Shown here: one piece after another, positions 8,546 to 17,477 of the stretch
Numbering within the stretch: the first letter of the stretch is position 1
Layout: every line of letters begins with the position of its first letter
DNA from: Actinomycetes bacterium
Lineage (GTDB): Bacteria; Actinomycetota; Thermoleophilia; BMS3ABIN01
Assembly (NCBI GenBank): GCA_021790115.1
Contig: JAJYIM010000005.1
Span: 1-60,216, forward strand
Direction: 5' to 3'
Length of the DNA: 60,216 bases
Program-made: the position numbers and the translations under genes
The notes under the pieces: model-generated
The model's input: the letters and a program-made list of their open reading frames with translations, nothing else
Told to the model about the DNA's origin: nothing
Database searches by the model: none

Positions 8546-9907
8546 TTACTCGTGGATGTGAATGGGAGCGCCCAGCGGCACCCAGTTAAAGATGTGATGG
8601 GCAGTCTCCACCGGCAGGCCCACACAGCCATGGCTGGAGCGTACCCCGAAAGTAGTAGCCCAGTAATTCCCGTGCATGGTGTAATCGCCGTCGAAGACCA
8701 TTACCCAGGGAACATGGGGAGCAAAATAGCCGGGGCCCCGCATATCCACGGAGGAAATCTTGGCGTAAATCGTGAAATCTCCCAGCGGCGTGGGGCTGCC
8801 GATAGCGCCGCTGGCGCACTGGTAACTTTCAATCGGGTTGCCGTTTTCCAGCAACGTCACTGTCTCGGTGGACACGTTCACGTCTATGGACTTCGACGGC
8901 GCCGTTGTGAATGTGGCCTGCATGTCACGATCGACAAATCCTCCGCTGATGCCGTGAAACGCCTGAGCGCCTCCTTTCAGCAGGATCGTGACATCCTGGA
9001 GATGATCCCAGCTCTTGGCGGGAACAAACTGCAGCTCATTGGGCTGAGGCCAGCTGAAACTGCCGGCTACCTTGGGCTCAATAGAGACGAGCTGCTGCGC
9101 CATCTGCGGATTGGAAACCGGCTCGCTAAACACGATCGTAGGATGCGCATCGGTGCTGGCGTTGGTGACGCTGTCGGCAGGCGAGAATGTCACACCCAAT
9201 GAGGGCGGCGTGCTTAAGGTCGCGGTCACCGGCTGATTCATCTGGACGCCGTTCTTCGAAGTGGCCGCGGTTATCGTCAGCGCATATTTCTTGCCCTGCT
9301 CAAACTTGGCCAGGGAGATAATCGCGGTGCGGCCGTCGTCGCTGACTCTGGACGTGCTCTTTACGCCGTCCAGCTTATAATTAAAACTGCTGATGGGGAT
9401 ATTCCACTGCAGCTTCAGGTCCTGGCCATTCTTGACAACCAGCCCATCCTTGCTCACGACCGGCATAGGCGTGATCAGGGTTGTAAATGTTGATGTTTCC
9501 TGCACCTGCCTGTCGGCAATGCCGGATAGCCCAATCTTCTTGACGGTGCCGCTGACCGTGACAGTATACTCTGCATCCGCCACCAGCGGATTTGATCCAT
9601 CAGCCGCTACAAATTTGCCATTTTGCAAATGGCCTGCAATTATCCGTCCGTTGTCCCGGGAGCCGTCCGGGGCAATTTTCTTCTCCAGCACGCTCACCGA
9701 AGTGATCGCGGCGCCCCAGTGGCTGGCGGCAATTTCAAGCGACTGCTGTGAGGGGTTTATCTCGCTGGCGCCATTGGCGGGGCTGATAGCAATCCCGGGC
9801 GGAAAAACCACGAGCACCAGGACGACGGCAATTATTACCAGGGCAATAATAAACCCGGCCACAAGGGCAGCCAGTTTCCTTGGAGCCATCGATAAAAACC
9901 GTGGCAT
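8546..9907 (-). CDS. Membrane-anchored L,D-transpeptidase (YkuD) with N-terminal Ig-like domains
   Basis: N-terminal TM segment; HGNYWATTFGVRSSHGCVGLPVETAHHIF catalytic motif. Confidence 0.9.
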   Translation of the reverse strand: MPRFLSMAPRKLAALVAGFIIALVIIAVVLVLVVFPPGIAISPANGASEINPSQQSLEIAASHWGAAITSVSVLEKKIAPDGSRDNGRIIAGHLQNGKFVAADGSNPLVADAEYTVTVSGTVKKIGLSGIADRQVQETSTFTTLITPMPVVSKDGLVVKNGQDLKLQWNIPISSFNYKLDGVKSTSRVSDDGRTAIISLAKFEQGKKYALTITAATSKNGVQMNQPVTATLSTPPSLGVTFSPADSVTNASTDAHPTIVFSEPVSNPQMAQQLVSIEPKVAGSFSWPQPNELQFVPAKSWDHLQDVTILLKGGAQAFHGISGGFVDRDMQATFTTAPSKSIDVNVSTETVTLLENGNPIESYQCASGAIGSPTPLGDFTIYAKISSVDMRGPGYFAPHVPWVMVFDGDYTMHGNYWATTFGVRSSHGCVGLPVETAHHIFNWVPLGAPIHIHE

Positions 9908-10229
9908 CTTTGGTAGCTCAGCTTGTTTTGCAGCCTCTCTGCCCAGCTTAACCGCCCTGCCTGATGCTTGATATGATAATTAGGCCTTCCGAAACTGCTG
10001 CCGGAATAATACTTTAGAATCTACCCTGCCGGCGCCACCGTCTAACCCCCGCTTGCCGGTATCATGTTGCCACTTGCCTTTTTGACAACAAGCCTGCCGG
10101 CGGCTGTGCCCCAAATTAAAAAAGTATAACAATTGCAGCAGTTTGTTTCCAGATAATTTATAATTACTGCAAACATTTTACGAGTTCCTGCTTATTTTTT
10201 TACAATTTGCTTTCGGGGGGCTGCCATGA

Positions 10230-10724
10230 TTGCCGCCCAGGCAGAATCTGGCGCAAATTATGATGGAATTGAAGCGGGAAAAAATTTTGGTTAGCGGCTG
10301 CCTCGCCGGGCTCCCCTGCAGTCATGACGGCCAGGGGCGCCTCAACAAAACGGTCAGGCGCCTGGTTGATGATGGCGCCGCAGTGCCCGTCTGCCCCGAG
10401 CAATTGGCGGGCCTGCCTTCGCCGCGTGAAATGGCCGAGATTGATGGCGGTGACGGAACCGGCGTCCTGGACGGAAAAGCCCGCGTCCGCTCGCGCCCGG
10501 GAAAGGATCTGTCGGCCGCTTTCACCAAAGGCGCGCAGGAAACGCTTAAGCTTGCCCGCCGCCACAGCTGCCGCATGGCGGTGCTTAAAGCCAGAAGCCC
10601 CTCCTGCGGCCGGGGACAGATTTACAACGGCAGTTTCCGTGGCCGGCTGAAGTCCGGCAGCGGCGTCACGGCGGCTCTGCTCATGCGCGCCGGCATTGAG
10701 GTTGCCACTGATGAAGAAATATAA
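10230..10724 (+). CDS. DUF523 family protein
   Basis: KILVSGCLAGLPCSHDGQ...PVCPEQLAGLPSPREMAEI...KARSPSCG. Confidence 0.85.
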   Translation: MPPRQNLAQIMMELKREKILVSGCLAGLPCSHDGQGRLNKTVRRLVDDGAAVPVCPEQLAGLPSPREMAEIDGGDGTGVLDGKARVRSRPGKDLSAAFTKGAQETLKLARRHSCRMAVLKARSPSCGRGQIYNGSFRGRLKSGSGVTAALLMRAGIEVATDEEI

Positions 10725-11733
10725 AGCAATCGCGCTGCTCTCCGGCGGCCTGGACAGCCGCCTGGCCGTCAAGATGATGCTCGATCAGGGCATTGAGCTG
10801 GAAGCGGTCAATTTCGTCACCGCTTTTTGCACCTGCACCGCCAAGAGCAGTTGCAAATCCGAAGCCAGCAAGGCGGCGGCGGAATTTGGCATCCCGCTGA
10901 AAGTTCTCAACGCCACGGACGAGATCCTGACAGCGGTGAGGGAGCCCCGGCATGGTTTTGGCCGCGGCCTCAACCCGTGCCTGGACTGCCGCATCAGCAT
11001 GTTTCGCCGGGCCGGGCGGCGCATGCGCGAAACTGGCGCCGGCTTTATCGTCACGGGCGAGGTCTGGGGAGAGCGCCCGATGTCGCAGCGCCCGGATGCG
11101 ATGCGCATCATTGAGCGGGAGTCCGGCCTGGAAGGGCTGATCGTGCGGCCGCTCTGTGCCCATCTGTTCGAACCCAGCCTGCCGGAGCGCGAGGGCTGGG
11201 TCGACCGCGGGCGGATGATGGCAATTGCCGGGCGTTCGCGCAAGCCGCAGATGCAGCTGGCGGCGGAGCTGGGGGTTTATGACTATCCCTGCCCGGCGGG
11301 TGGCTGCCTGCTTTGCGACCGCAACTTCTCTGCCCGCCTGCGGATGCTGCTGGCGGAAAACCCGGAGCCCGGGATTGCCGAGATCCAGGCGCTCAAGCTG
11401 GGGCGGCTATTTATCTCCTCCAGCGGCAGCAGGATCATCATTCCGCGCAACGAGGAAGAAACCAGCCGGCTTGAGGCTCTGGCCCGCCCCGGCGACATCA
11501 TCATGAGCGCCGATGGTTTCGCGGGCCCGACGACGCTGATAAAGGGAGCCGGCGACGGTGATGGCAGCATCGAGGAGGCGGCGGCGCTGACGGCGCGCTA
11601 CGGCCGGGCAAGGGAAGAGGAAACAGTATCAATAAGCTGGCGCCTCGCCGGCGCGGCAGAGAAAACGGCAGAATCATTGCAGGCCTTGCCGGCAACGGGC
11701 CGGCGGCTGGCCGGCACGCTGGAGCGCCTCTGA
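10711..11733 (+). CDS. PP-loop ATPase, MnmA/ThiI-like (putative tRNA thiolation-type enzyme)
   Basis: AIALLSGGLDSRLAVKMM PP-loop; multiple Cys motifs (CTC..C, CLDC, CPAGGCLLC). Confidence 0.8.
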   Translation: MKKYKAIALLSGGLDSRLAVKMMLDQGIELEAVNFVTAFCTCTAKSSCKSEASKAAAEFGIPLKVLNATDEILTAVREPRHGFGRGLNPCLDCRISMFRRAGRRMRETGAGFIVTGEVWGERPMSQRPDAMRIIERESGLEGLIVRPLCAHLFEPSLPEREGWVDRGRMMAIAGRSRKPQMQLAAELGVYDYPCPAGGCLLCDRNFSARLRMLLAENPEPGIAEIQALKLGRLFISSSGSRIIIPRNEEETSRLEALARPGDIIMSADGFAGPTTLIKGAGDGDGSIEEAAALTARYGRAREEETVSISWRLAGAAEKTAESLQALPATGRRLAGTLERL

Positions 11734-11843
11734 CAAAGCGGTTTCAGATACAATGAATCCTTTAATAATCATTAAAATCTAAGTTATTGATGATTGCGCT
11801 CCGAAACAATAAACATAACCAAGAGAAGCGAGGGGGAGAATAA

Positions 11844-12164
11844 GTGCAATCCATAATTCCTGTTTTTGGCTCACGTTATCTTGATTCCTGCTCCGGCGGT
11901 TGAGGGCCAAGCTGGTCTCTGGAAGAGGTCACCGAAACTATTAACAGGCAACTGGCCCACGATTTTGACGGCGGCGCCAGGTTGCGTTATGTCGATTTTG
12001 ATTCCCATGATCTTGCCGAATACCCTGATGTGCGCCAAAAAGTTAAGCAAGGCTCCATCGAGCCCGGCGCCATTATGATTGAAGGCAAGCTCGTTAACAT
12101 CTGGGAAATCTCTTACACCAGGCTGCTCGCCGAGTTTGAGCGGCTGGGGGCAAAAAAACAGTAA
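11844..12164 (+). CDS. Putative selenoprotein, thioredoxin-like small protein with in-frame UGA (Sec20) at 11901-11903
   Basis: GTG start preceded by SD-like AGGGGGAG; translation VQSIIPVFGSRYLDSCSGGUGPSWSLEEVTETINRQLAHDFDGGARLRYVDFDSHDLAEYPDVRQKVKQGSIEPGAIMIEGKLVNIWEISYTRLLAEFERLGAKKQ; hairpin with GGA loop about 17 nt after the UGA. The ORF track covers only pieces. Confidence 0.75.
11901..11931 (+). promoter_or_regulatory. Putative bSECIS: UGA codon plus downstream stem-loop
   Basis: 11913-11920 UGGUCUCU pairs with 11924-11931 AGAGGUCA (8 bp with two G-U), apical loop GGA. Confidence 0.55.
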
Positions 12165-12256
12165 GATTCCGCCTCAAGGGAATGTCCCGTTCCGACCGGC
12201 TGTCAAAGTATTTTGGCTTTGCCTCGCAGCGGATTGCCTTTTGAGACAAAATCCAG

Positions 12257-13108
12257 TTACTTGATCCGCTTTAGCAGCACCGGCACTTCTGTTTGCCTCA
12301 GGATCCCCTTTACCGTTGCCGCCCGTTCGCCTGCCATCTGCCCGCGCCAGATGAGAGCTATCATGTCCTCGTGTTGCTCGCGCGCAAAGGCAAGAGTCTC
12401 GGCAACGGTGCCTCCCGTCCGGTAGACGAGACGGATGTTTGCTTCGGGTTGCCGGGCCGCGAAGCGGCGCATGAACTCATCGGCCCATCCTGACCAGTCG
12501 TAATGAGGCCGGTCAAGATATCTGGGGCCGGTGAATGCACCTGCTTCGACGGGCTGCCTGGCGCTGACGGCAACATGAAGCACGTCAATATCCGCTCCCA
12601 TCATCTGCGCCAGGCTAAAGACCTGGTCCACCTCGCTTGCCGTCACCGGCGAGCCGTCATGAGGAATCAGCATCCGGCCCGGCTGCCAGTCGCGGTCGGG
12701 TGTGCCCTGCCTGAGCGGGCGCACCACCATCACCGGGATATCGCATTGCTGAATCACGTTCATGGTGACGCTGCCGGCAACGAGCCCGGCATCGTGCGTT
12801 CTGCCATGGCTAGACATGACAATCATGCTGGCGTCGAGGCTGGTGCCCAGCTCCAGAATGGCATTGACGATTTGACCGGTAGGTTGATGAAAAATGATTT
12901 TTTTGGTGTTGACCTGGCCCAGATTGAGCAGCCGCAGCAGCTGTTCTTCCGGCTGCGGCTCCTTGCCAACGTAAACAACGTGCAATGACGCCTCCAGCAG
13001 CCGCGCCACGGCCTCGGCGGCGCCGAAGGCCCGGGCGGCTGTGCGTGAGCCGTCCAGAGGAATGATGATCGCGCGCTGGTAATTACCATTGTCAGGATGA
13101 TTTATCAA
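12257..13108 (-). CDS. Tandem universal stress protein (UspA x2)
   Basis: RAIIIPLDGSRTAARAFGAAEAVARLL...MIVMSSHGRTHDAGLVAGSVTMNVIQQCDIPVMVVRP; second UspA-like half; TTG start with upstream GGGAGG proposed. Confidence 0.85.
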   Translation of the reverse strand: MINHPDNGNYQRAIIIPLDGSRTAARAFGAAEAVARLLEASLHVVYVGKEPQPEEQLLRLLNLGQVNTKKIIFHQPTGQIVNAILELGTSLDASMIVMSSHGRTHDAGLVAGSVTMNVIQQCDIPVMVVRPLRQGTPDRDWQPGRMLIPHDGSPVTASEVDQVFSLAQMMGADIDVLHVAVSARQPVEAGAFTGPRYLDRPHYDWSGWADEFMRRFAARQPEANIRLVYRTGGTVAETLAFAREQHEDMIALIWRGQMAGERAATVKGILRQTEVPVLLKRIK

Positions 13109-16100
13109 AAAGGCCTCCCTTCTCCCCGGCCGGCCCCTGATCGCCCGGCAGCGCAACAACGCCGGCGCCGGGCTCGGCGCCGGGCCGCTTAAAATCGCCC
13201 CAGCCGTCTCCCCCCCAGCGTGAAACATAGCTGCCTGCCGCCAGAGGCGTCAGCCGGCCGCCGAATATTCCTAACTTAGCCTCCCCCTCTCCCGCAATTT
13301 CCACACCGGTTTCAGCCTCCCGCCTGACGGTGAAACGCAACTGCATGTTTCGCCAAAGCAGCGTGAATTCGATTTTGCCCCATTGCCCGGGCAGCCGCGG
13401 GTAAACGTAAATGCCTTCCCTGGTTATCCTGACGCCGGCAAAACCCATAATCACCTGTTGCCAGAGCCCGCCCAGCGCCGCCACGTGAATGCCGCCGGCG
13501 GCATTGCCGTAGGTCAAGTCAATTCTTGCGCCCCTGCGGAAATAATGCCAGGCAGTCTCCATCAGGCCCAGCCGCGCGGCCACCAGGCCATAAATGGCAG
13601 GCGAGAGCGAGCTGCCGTGGCAGGTGCGGGGCTCGTAATAATCAAAGCTGTTTCTAACGGCGGCCGGATCAAGTTCCTCTTCCAGCAGGTAAAGCGCCAT
13701 GACAACATCGGCCTGCTTGACAAGCTGGGAAGCGACCGTGCGCTCGTGGCCCAGCAGCACGTCAACCGGCGCCCAGCGCGGCTCCAGCCGGCCAAGGTCA
13801 ATGTCCTCCAGCTGAAAGTAGCCGCCAAACTGCTCAATGACGCCTGCGGCTGTGCCTGTTGGCGCGCCGGCAGGTCCGCCCTTGGCGTCGGCGCCGCGCG
13901 CCGCCTCCGTGAGCCCGGCTTCTCTCGGGCCGGCCGGCAGTGGCTTTTTTTCTGCACGCTTGCCGGCCACCCGGGCGGCCGGCCCCAGATGCATGCCGGC
14001 GGCCACCTGCCGCCAGCGCGCAGGCTCGCCGTCGTCAAACCCCAGCTTTTCCGCCAGCAATTGCCATTCCTGCGGCCACCCGGCCTTAAGCCACTCCACC
14101 ACCTCGGCGGCGCGCCTTAAATTCCAGCGCGCCGTCAGGTTGGTGTAAAAGTTGTCATCCACACCCTCGTCGTGATACTCATCCGGGCCTTCCACGCCGA
14201 GAATATGGAAAACCCCATCCCTGGCGGTAACGCGGCTGGCCCAAAAGCGGGCGGTCTCGATCAGCAGCTCGGCGCCGGCGCCGGCCATGAAGCTGTCATC
14301 GCCGCTGACGTTCCAGTACAACCAGGCGCCCCAGGCAACCGCGGCGCTGATGTGGTGCTCGAGCTTGCCGGAAAGAACGGGCACAACCTCGCCTTTGGCG
14401 TCAAGCACAGCAGCCGGCGTCATGTCCGCGCCCGTAGCGGTTGCCTCCCAGGAAAAAAGCGCCCCGGCATAACCCTTTTTGATTGCATTGCCGCGGGCCG
14501 CAGACAGGGTGTGGAAACGGTACATGAGCATGTTGCGGGCCGTAGGCGGATGAGTGAAGATGAAAAAAGGCAGGATAAACATCTCTGCGTCCCAGAAAAT
14601 ATGTCCCTTGTAGATGGACCCGGTAAGCGCCCGGGCGCTGATGGAAATCCGCTCGTCATGAGGATTGCCGGCGCTGATCAGGTGATAGCAGGCAAAATTA
14701 AGCCACTGCTGACTCTCCGGGTCATCCACGCTGATGGCGACTGCGGCGCGCCGCTGCCGCCACGCCTCTGCCTGATCCAGCAACAGCCCGGTGAATCCGC
14801 GCTTGCTGAGCCGGCCTGCATGTGACCTTGCCTCCTGGGCGGGGCCGGCGCTTTCCCGGGAAGTGTAAATGCCGACGTATTTCTCAATCGTGACCGGCTG
14901 CCCGGGCGCGGCCCGCCAGCGCCAGTTTTCGAACACCCCCGAATCGTCCGACTGGCTGTCCCGGGCCGGCTCGATAAAACCCGGGGCCGCGGCGCTCCTT
15001 TGATGCTGGACCAGAGTTATGCCCGTATATGCCGTCCGGGCTTCAATAAAGACGCCGCCGTTTTTCCCCGCATCTTTTTCGATAATCTGCAGCGCCGGAA
15101 CACAGCCACCACATATCTTTAATCCGGTCTTGAGGTGGATATCGCCGCGGTAATTTTCCGGCCTTACCGTTACTCTTTCCACGAGGCCATGCGGATCGGC
15201 CAGCGGTGCAAAGCGGGTGAACCTGATCAGCGTTATCCGGTTGTCATGTCCCCGGTGGCGCCACTCGCGGAAGAGCACACCCCTGCTCAGGTCCAGGATG
15301 CGCCTTTGTTCCAGCAGACTTTTCTTGGCAGCGTACAGGTGCTCACCGTTGACAGTGATGCGCGTGAAGATCCAGTCAGGCGCCACGATCAGCTCTTCAA
15401 TCGATTCTTCGCTTGTTTTGTCGTACAACCCGGCTACCAGCGTCGCCGGCGCCGAAGACCTGACCTGCTCCGCCAGGGAGCCGCGGCTGCCCAGATAGCC
15501 GTTGCCAATGGCAAGCAGGGACTCAATTTCGCGCTCCCGCAGATGATTAAAACCGGTCTCTTCCAGCACGGCGGCCGGGTCATCTGCAGGCAGCAGTTGC
15601 CGGTGCAAGCGGATCTGGGCCTGCAGCAGCTCTAAAAAACAGGCAGGGCCGCCGCCTAAATACCGGACCTGGGCAGGAACGCCGTTGGGCTCCGGGCCCA
15701 CGGAGATATAGGTGGAGCCAGACGGCCAGTCTTCAGCTTCGGCGGCAGGGCCGGCTGCACCTGGCGCGGCCAGCTCGGGCAACACCATGTGAAAATCGCT
15801 GCCCTCAAAGCCGGCCACGGGTCCAAACTCGTCGCCGCCAATGAGCATGTCTGCAAAGGGAATATTTCTTTTGCGGCAAAGCTCGCCGGCAATCCAGCGC
15901 ATCGAATCTGACTTGTCGGTGAGGCCGACTTCGATGTGCTTGACGTCGCTGGTGACCCGGGCCCCGGCGAGGCCGAAGCGCCGGGAGTAATAGGCAGTCA
16001 GCTCAAAAGCGCTATGGATGCCGCCGGCAAAGCCGCCGTCCCGAAGGCGGGCTTCCGTTTTTTTGATAAGCTTGCCGATCTGTGATTTGGGCGGGTCCGG

Positions 16101-16553
16101 CCATTCGGGAATGAGGTCAATCTTGCGGCGGTTCAGGCGGTCGAAAACCACTGCAACGGAGACGCGGGAGCGGCCCTCGATGTCCTGCCTGACGGCAGTG
16201 GCGATCCGGTCCAGTAGCTCATTTTCGTGTGGAGTCGCTTCCTTGTGGTAAATGAGCATAGGGGATCCGCCTTCGTCAAAACCGTACACTTCCGAGCCCC
16301 GGTTGGTGCAAACATGAAGGCGGCGCTTGTGGGGGCTGTTAATAAGAGAGCACACCTGGCGGTCGATGTTGCCAAAGTTAGTGCCGGTGACAATGACAAT
16401 GAAAACTTCCAGCTCAAGCAGCTCTTCCAGGGCGGCCGCCACCGGGGCGGCGTCGGCGCGCCGGTCGCTGACGGCCGTGCCGTCCCAGTCAAAAGCAATT
16501 ATCCGGAATAAGTGCTGAGCCGCCTGCGGAAACGCGGCAAGGCAACCAGGCAT
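13092..16553 (-). CDS. HAD phosphatase-like domain fused to GH65-family glycoside phosphorylase
   Basis: N-terminal AFDWDGTAVSD...IVIVTGT HAD motifs; C-terminal GH65 blocks FNHLREREIESLLAIGNGYLGSRGS, GHIFWDAEMFILPFF, GVEGPDEYHDEGVDDNFYTNL. Confidence 0.88.
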   Translation of the reverse strand: MPGCLAAFPQAAQHLFRIIAFDWDGTAVSDRRADAAPVAAALEELLELEVFIVIVTGTNFGNIDRQVCSLINSPHKRRLHVCTNRGSEVYGFDEGGSPMLIYHKEATPHENELLDRIATAVRQDIEGRSRVSVAVVFDRLNRRKIDLIPEWPDPPKSQIGKLIKKTEARLRDGGFAGGIHSAFELTAYYSRRFGLAGARVTSDVKHIEVGLTDKSDSMRWIAGELCRKRNIPFADMLIGGDEFGPVAGFEGSDFHMVLPELAAPGAAGPAAEAEDWPSGSTYISVGPEPNGVPAQVRYLGGGPACFLELLQAQIRLHRQLLPADDPAAVLEETGFNHLREREIESLLAIGNGYLGSRGSLAEQVRSSAPATLVAGLYDKTSEESIEELIVAPDWIFTRITVNGEHLYAAKKSLLEQRRILDLSRGVLFREWRHRGHDNRITLIRFTRFAPLADPHGLVERVTVRPENYRGDIHLKTGLKICGGCVPALQIIEKDAGKNGGVFIEARTAYTGITLVQHQRSAAAPGFIEPARDSQSDDSGVFENWRWRAAPGQPVTIEKYVGIYTSRESAGPAQEARSHAGRLSKRGFTGLLLDQAEAWRQRRAAVAISVDDPESQQWLNFACYHLISAGNPHDERISISARALTGSIYKGHIFWDAEMFILPFFIFTHPPTARNMLMYRFHTLSAARGNAIKKGYAGALFSWEATATGADMTPAAVLDAKGEVVPVLSGKLEHHISAAVAWGAWLYWNVSGDDSFMAGAGAELLIETARFWASRVTARDGVFHILGVEGPDEYHDEGVDDNFYTNLTARWNLRRAAEVVEWLKAGWPQEWQLLAEKLGFDDGEPARWRQVAAGMHLGPAARVAGKRAEKKPLPAGPREAGLTEAARGADAKGGPAGAPTGTAAGVIEQFGGYFQLEDIDLGRLEPRWAPVDVLLGHERTVASQLVKQADVVMALYLLEEELDPAAVRNSFDYYEPRTCHGSSLSPAIYGLVAARLGLMETAWHYFRRGARIDLTYGNAAGGIHVAALGGLWQQVIMGFAGVRITREGIYVYPRLPGQWGKIEFTLLWRNMQLRFTVRREAETGVEIAGEGEAKLGIFGGRLTPLAAGSYVSRWGGDGWGDFKRPGAEPGAGVVALPGDQGPAGEKGGLFDKSS

Positions 16554-16676
16554 AATTTCCCCCCGGGCGGTTTACAATGGTTGGCTTAAACCTGCAAGTA
16601 GCCTATCCCAAGCCGGCGGGGTTGAAACGCGCCTGATTAGCCTCAACAACGCGTAGATGGCAGACTTTCGGTAGAT

Positions 16677-16695
16677 GGCAGGCTTTTAGCCTGCC
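16677..16695. repeat. Palindrome GGCAGGCT-ttt-AGCCTGCC
   Basis: Perfect 8-bp arms, adjacent to REP-like copy. Confidence 0.6.
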
Positions 16696-16734
16696 TTTGG
16701 GAGAGTTTATCTACGCAAAGAGAAGCCCTCATCT

Positions 16735-16755
16735 GCACAGGCTAAAAGCCTGTGC
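16735..16755. repeat. REP-like palindrome GCACAGGCT-aaa-AGCCTGTGC
   Basis: Perfect 9-bp arms; downstream of M50 peptidase stop. Confidence 0.85.
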
Positions 16756-16770
16756 CTACCAAGCTAGGCT

Positions 16771-17412
16771 CTAAAACCCGTAAGACGCGGGCAGGAAAAG
16801 ATGGTAAAGCCCGCTGAAGACGCTGATCAGGTTGAACTGGATCATGATAAAGAAAAGCAACATAATAAAAAGCATGCCGTACTGATCCAGACGGATCCAG
16901 CGAATGTAAGCCTCGCGGTTTAGAAATCCACCCAGAATGCGCGACCCATCCAGCGGCGGCACCGGAATTAAGTTAAACGCCATCAGGATCATATTCAGCT
17001 GGAAGACCAGAAACAGAACGCCAAGAAAGGTGCTGTCCACGGGGACCGGATACAGCCATTTCAGCGCCAGCGCCGTCGCTGACGCCAGCATGAAATTGGC
17101 GGTAGGCCCGGCGGCGCCAACCCACATCATCCCCCTCTGGGGATTTTTGAAATAGCTCGGGTTGATGGGGACGGGCTTGGCCCAGCCAAACAGCATGCTG
17201 CCGCCGGAGAGAAAATAGGTAAGAAAAAGCATCAGCGTCCCCAGCGGATCCAGGTGCCTGACAGGATTTGCCGACAGGCGCCCCCGCTTCAACGCCGTCT
17301 CGTCCCCGAGGCGGAAGGCGACATAGCCATGGGCCACCTCGTGGAAAACCATCGAGACCAGCAGCGCCGGCAAGGTTATTAAAAATCGCAACAGAAGTTG
17401 ACTGCCTAACAT
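16771..17412 (-). CDS. Site-2 protease-like M50 membrane metallopeptidase
   Basis: MVFHEVAHGYVAFRLGD (HExxH) and NLIPVPPLDGSRIL. Confidence 0.92.
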   Translation of the reverse strand: MLGSQLLLRFLITLPALLVSMVFHEVAHGYVAFRLGDETALKRGRLSANPVRHLDPLGTLMLFLTYFLSGGSMLFGWAKPVPINPSYFKNPQRGMMWVGAAGPTANFMLASATALALKWLYPVPVDSTFLGVLFLVFQLNMILMAFNLIPVPPLDGSRILGGFLNREAYIRWIRLDQYGMLFIMLLFFIMIQFNLISVFSGLYHLFLPASYGF

Positions 17413-17437
17413 TTAAGCTTTCGTTTGTCCGGTGTCT

Positions 17438-17459
17438 GCACAGGCTGGAAAGCCTGTGC
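17438..17459. repeat. REP-like palindrome GCACAGGCT-ggaa-AGCCTGTGC
   Basis: Perfect arms; immediately downstream of the 17478 CDS stop. Confidence 0.85.
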
Positions 17460-17477
17460 CTACCGTTCTGATTGTGT

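Noticed and set aside
11982-12164. 60-aa ORF starting at 11982 as an independent gene
   Set aside because: It is in frame with, and better explained as the C-terminal part of, the UGA-containing ORF starting at 11844.
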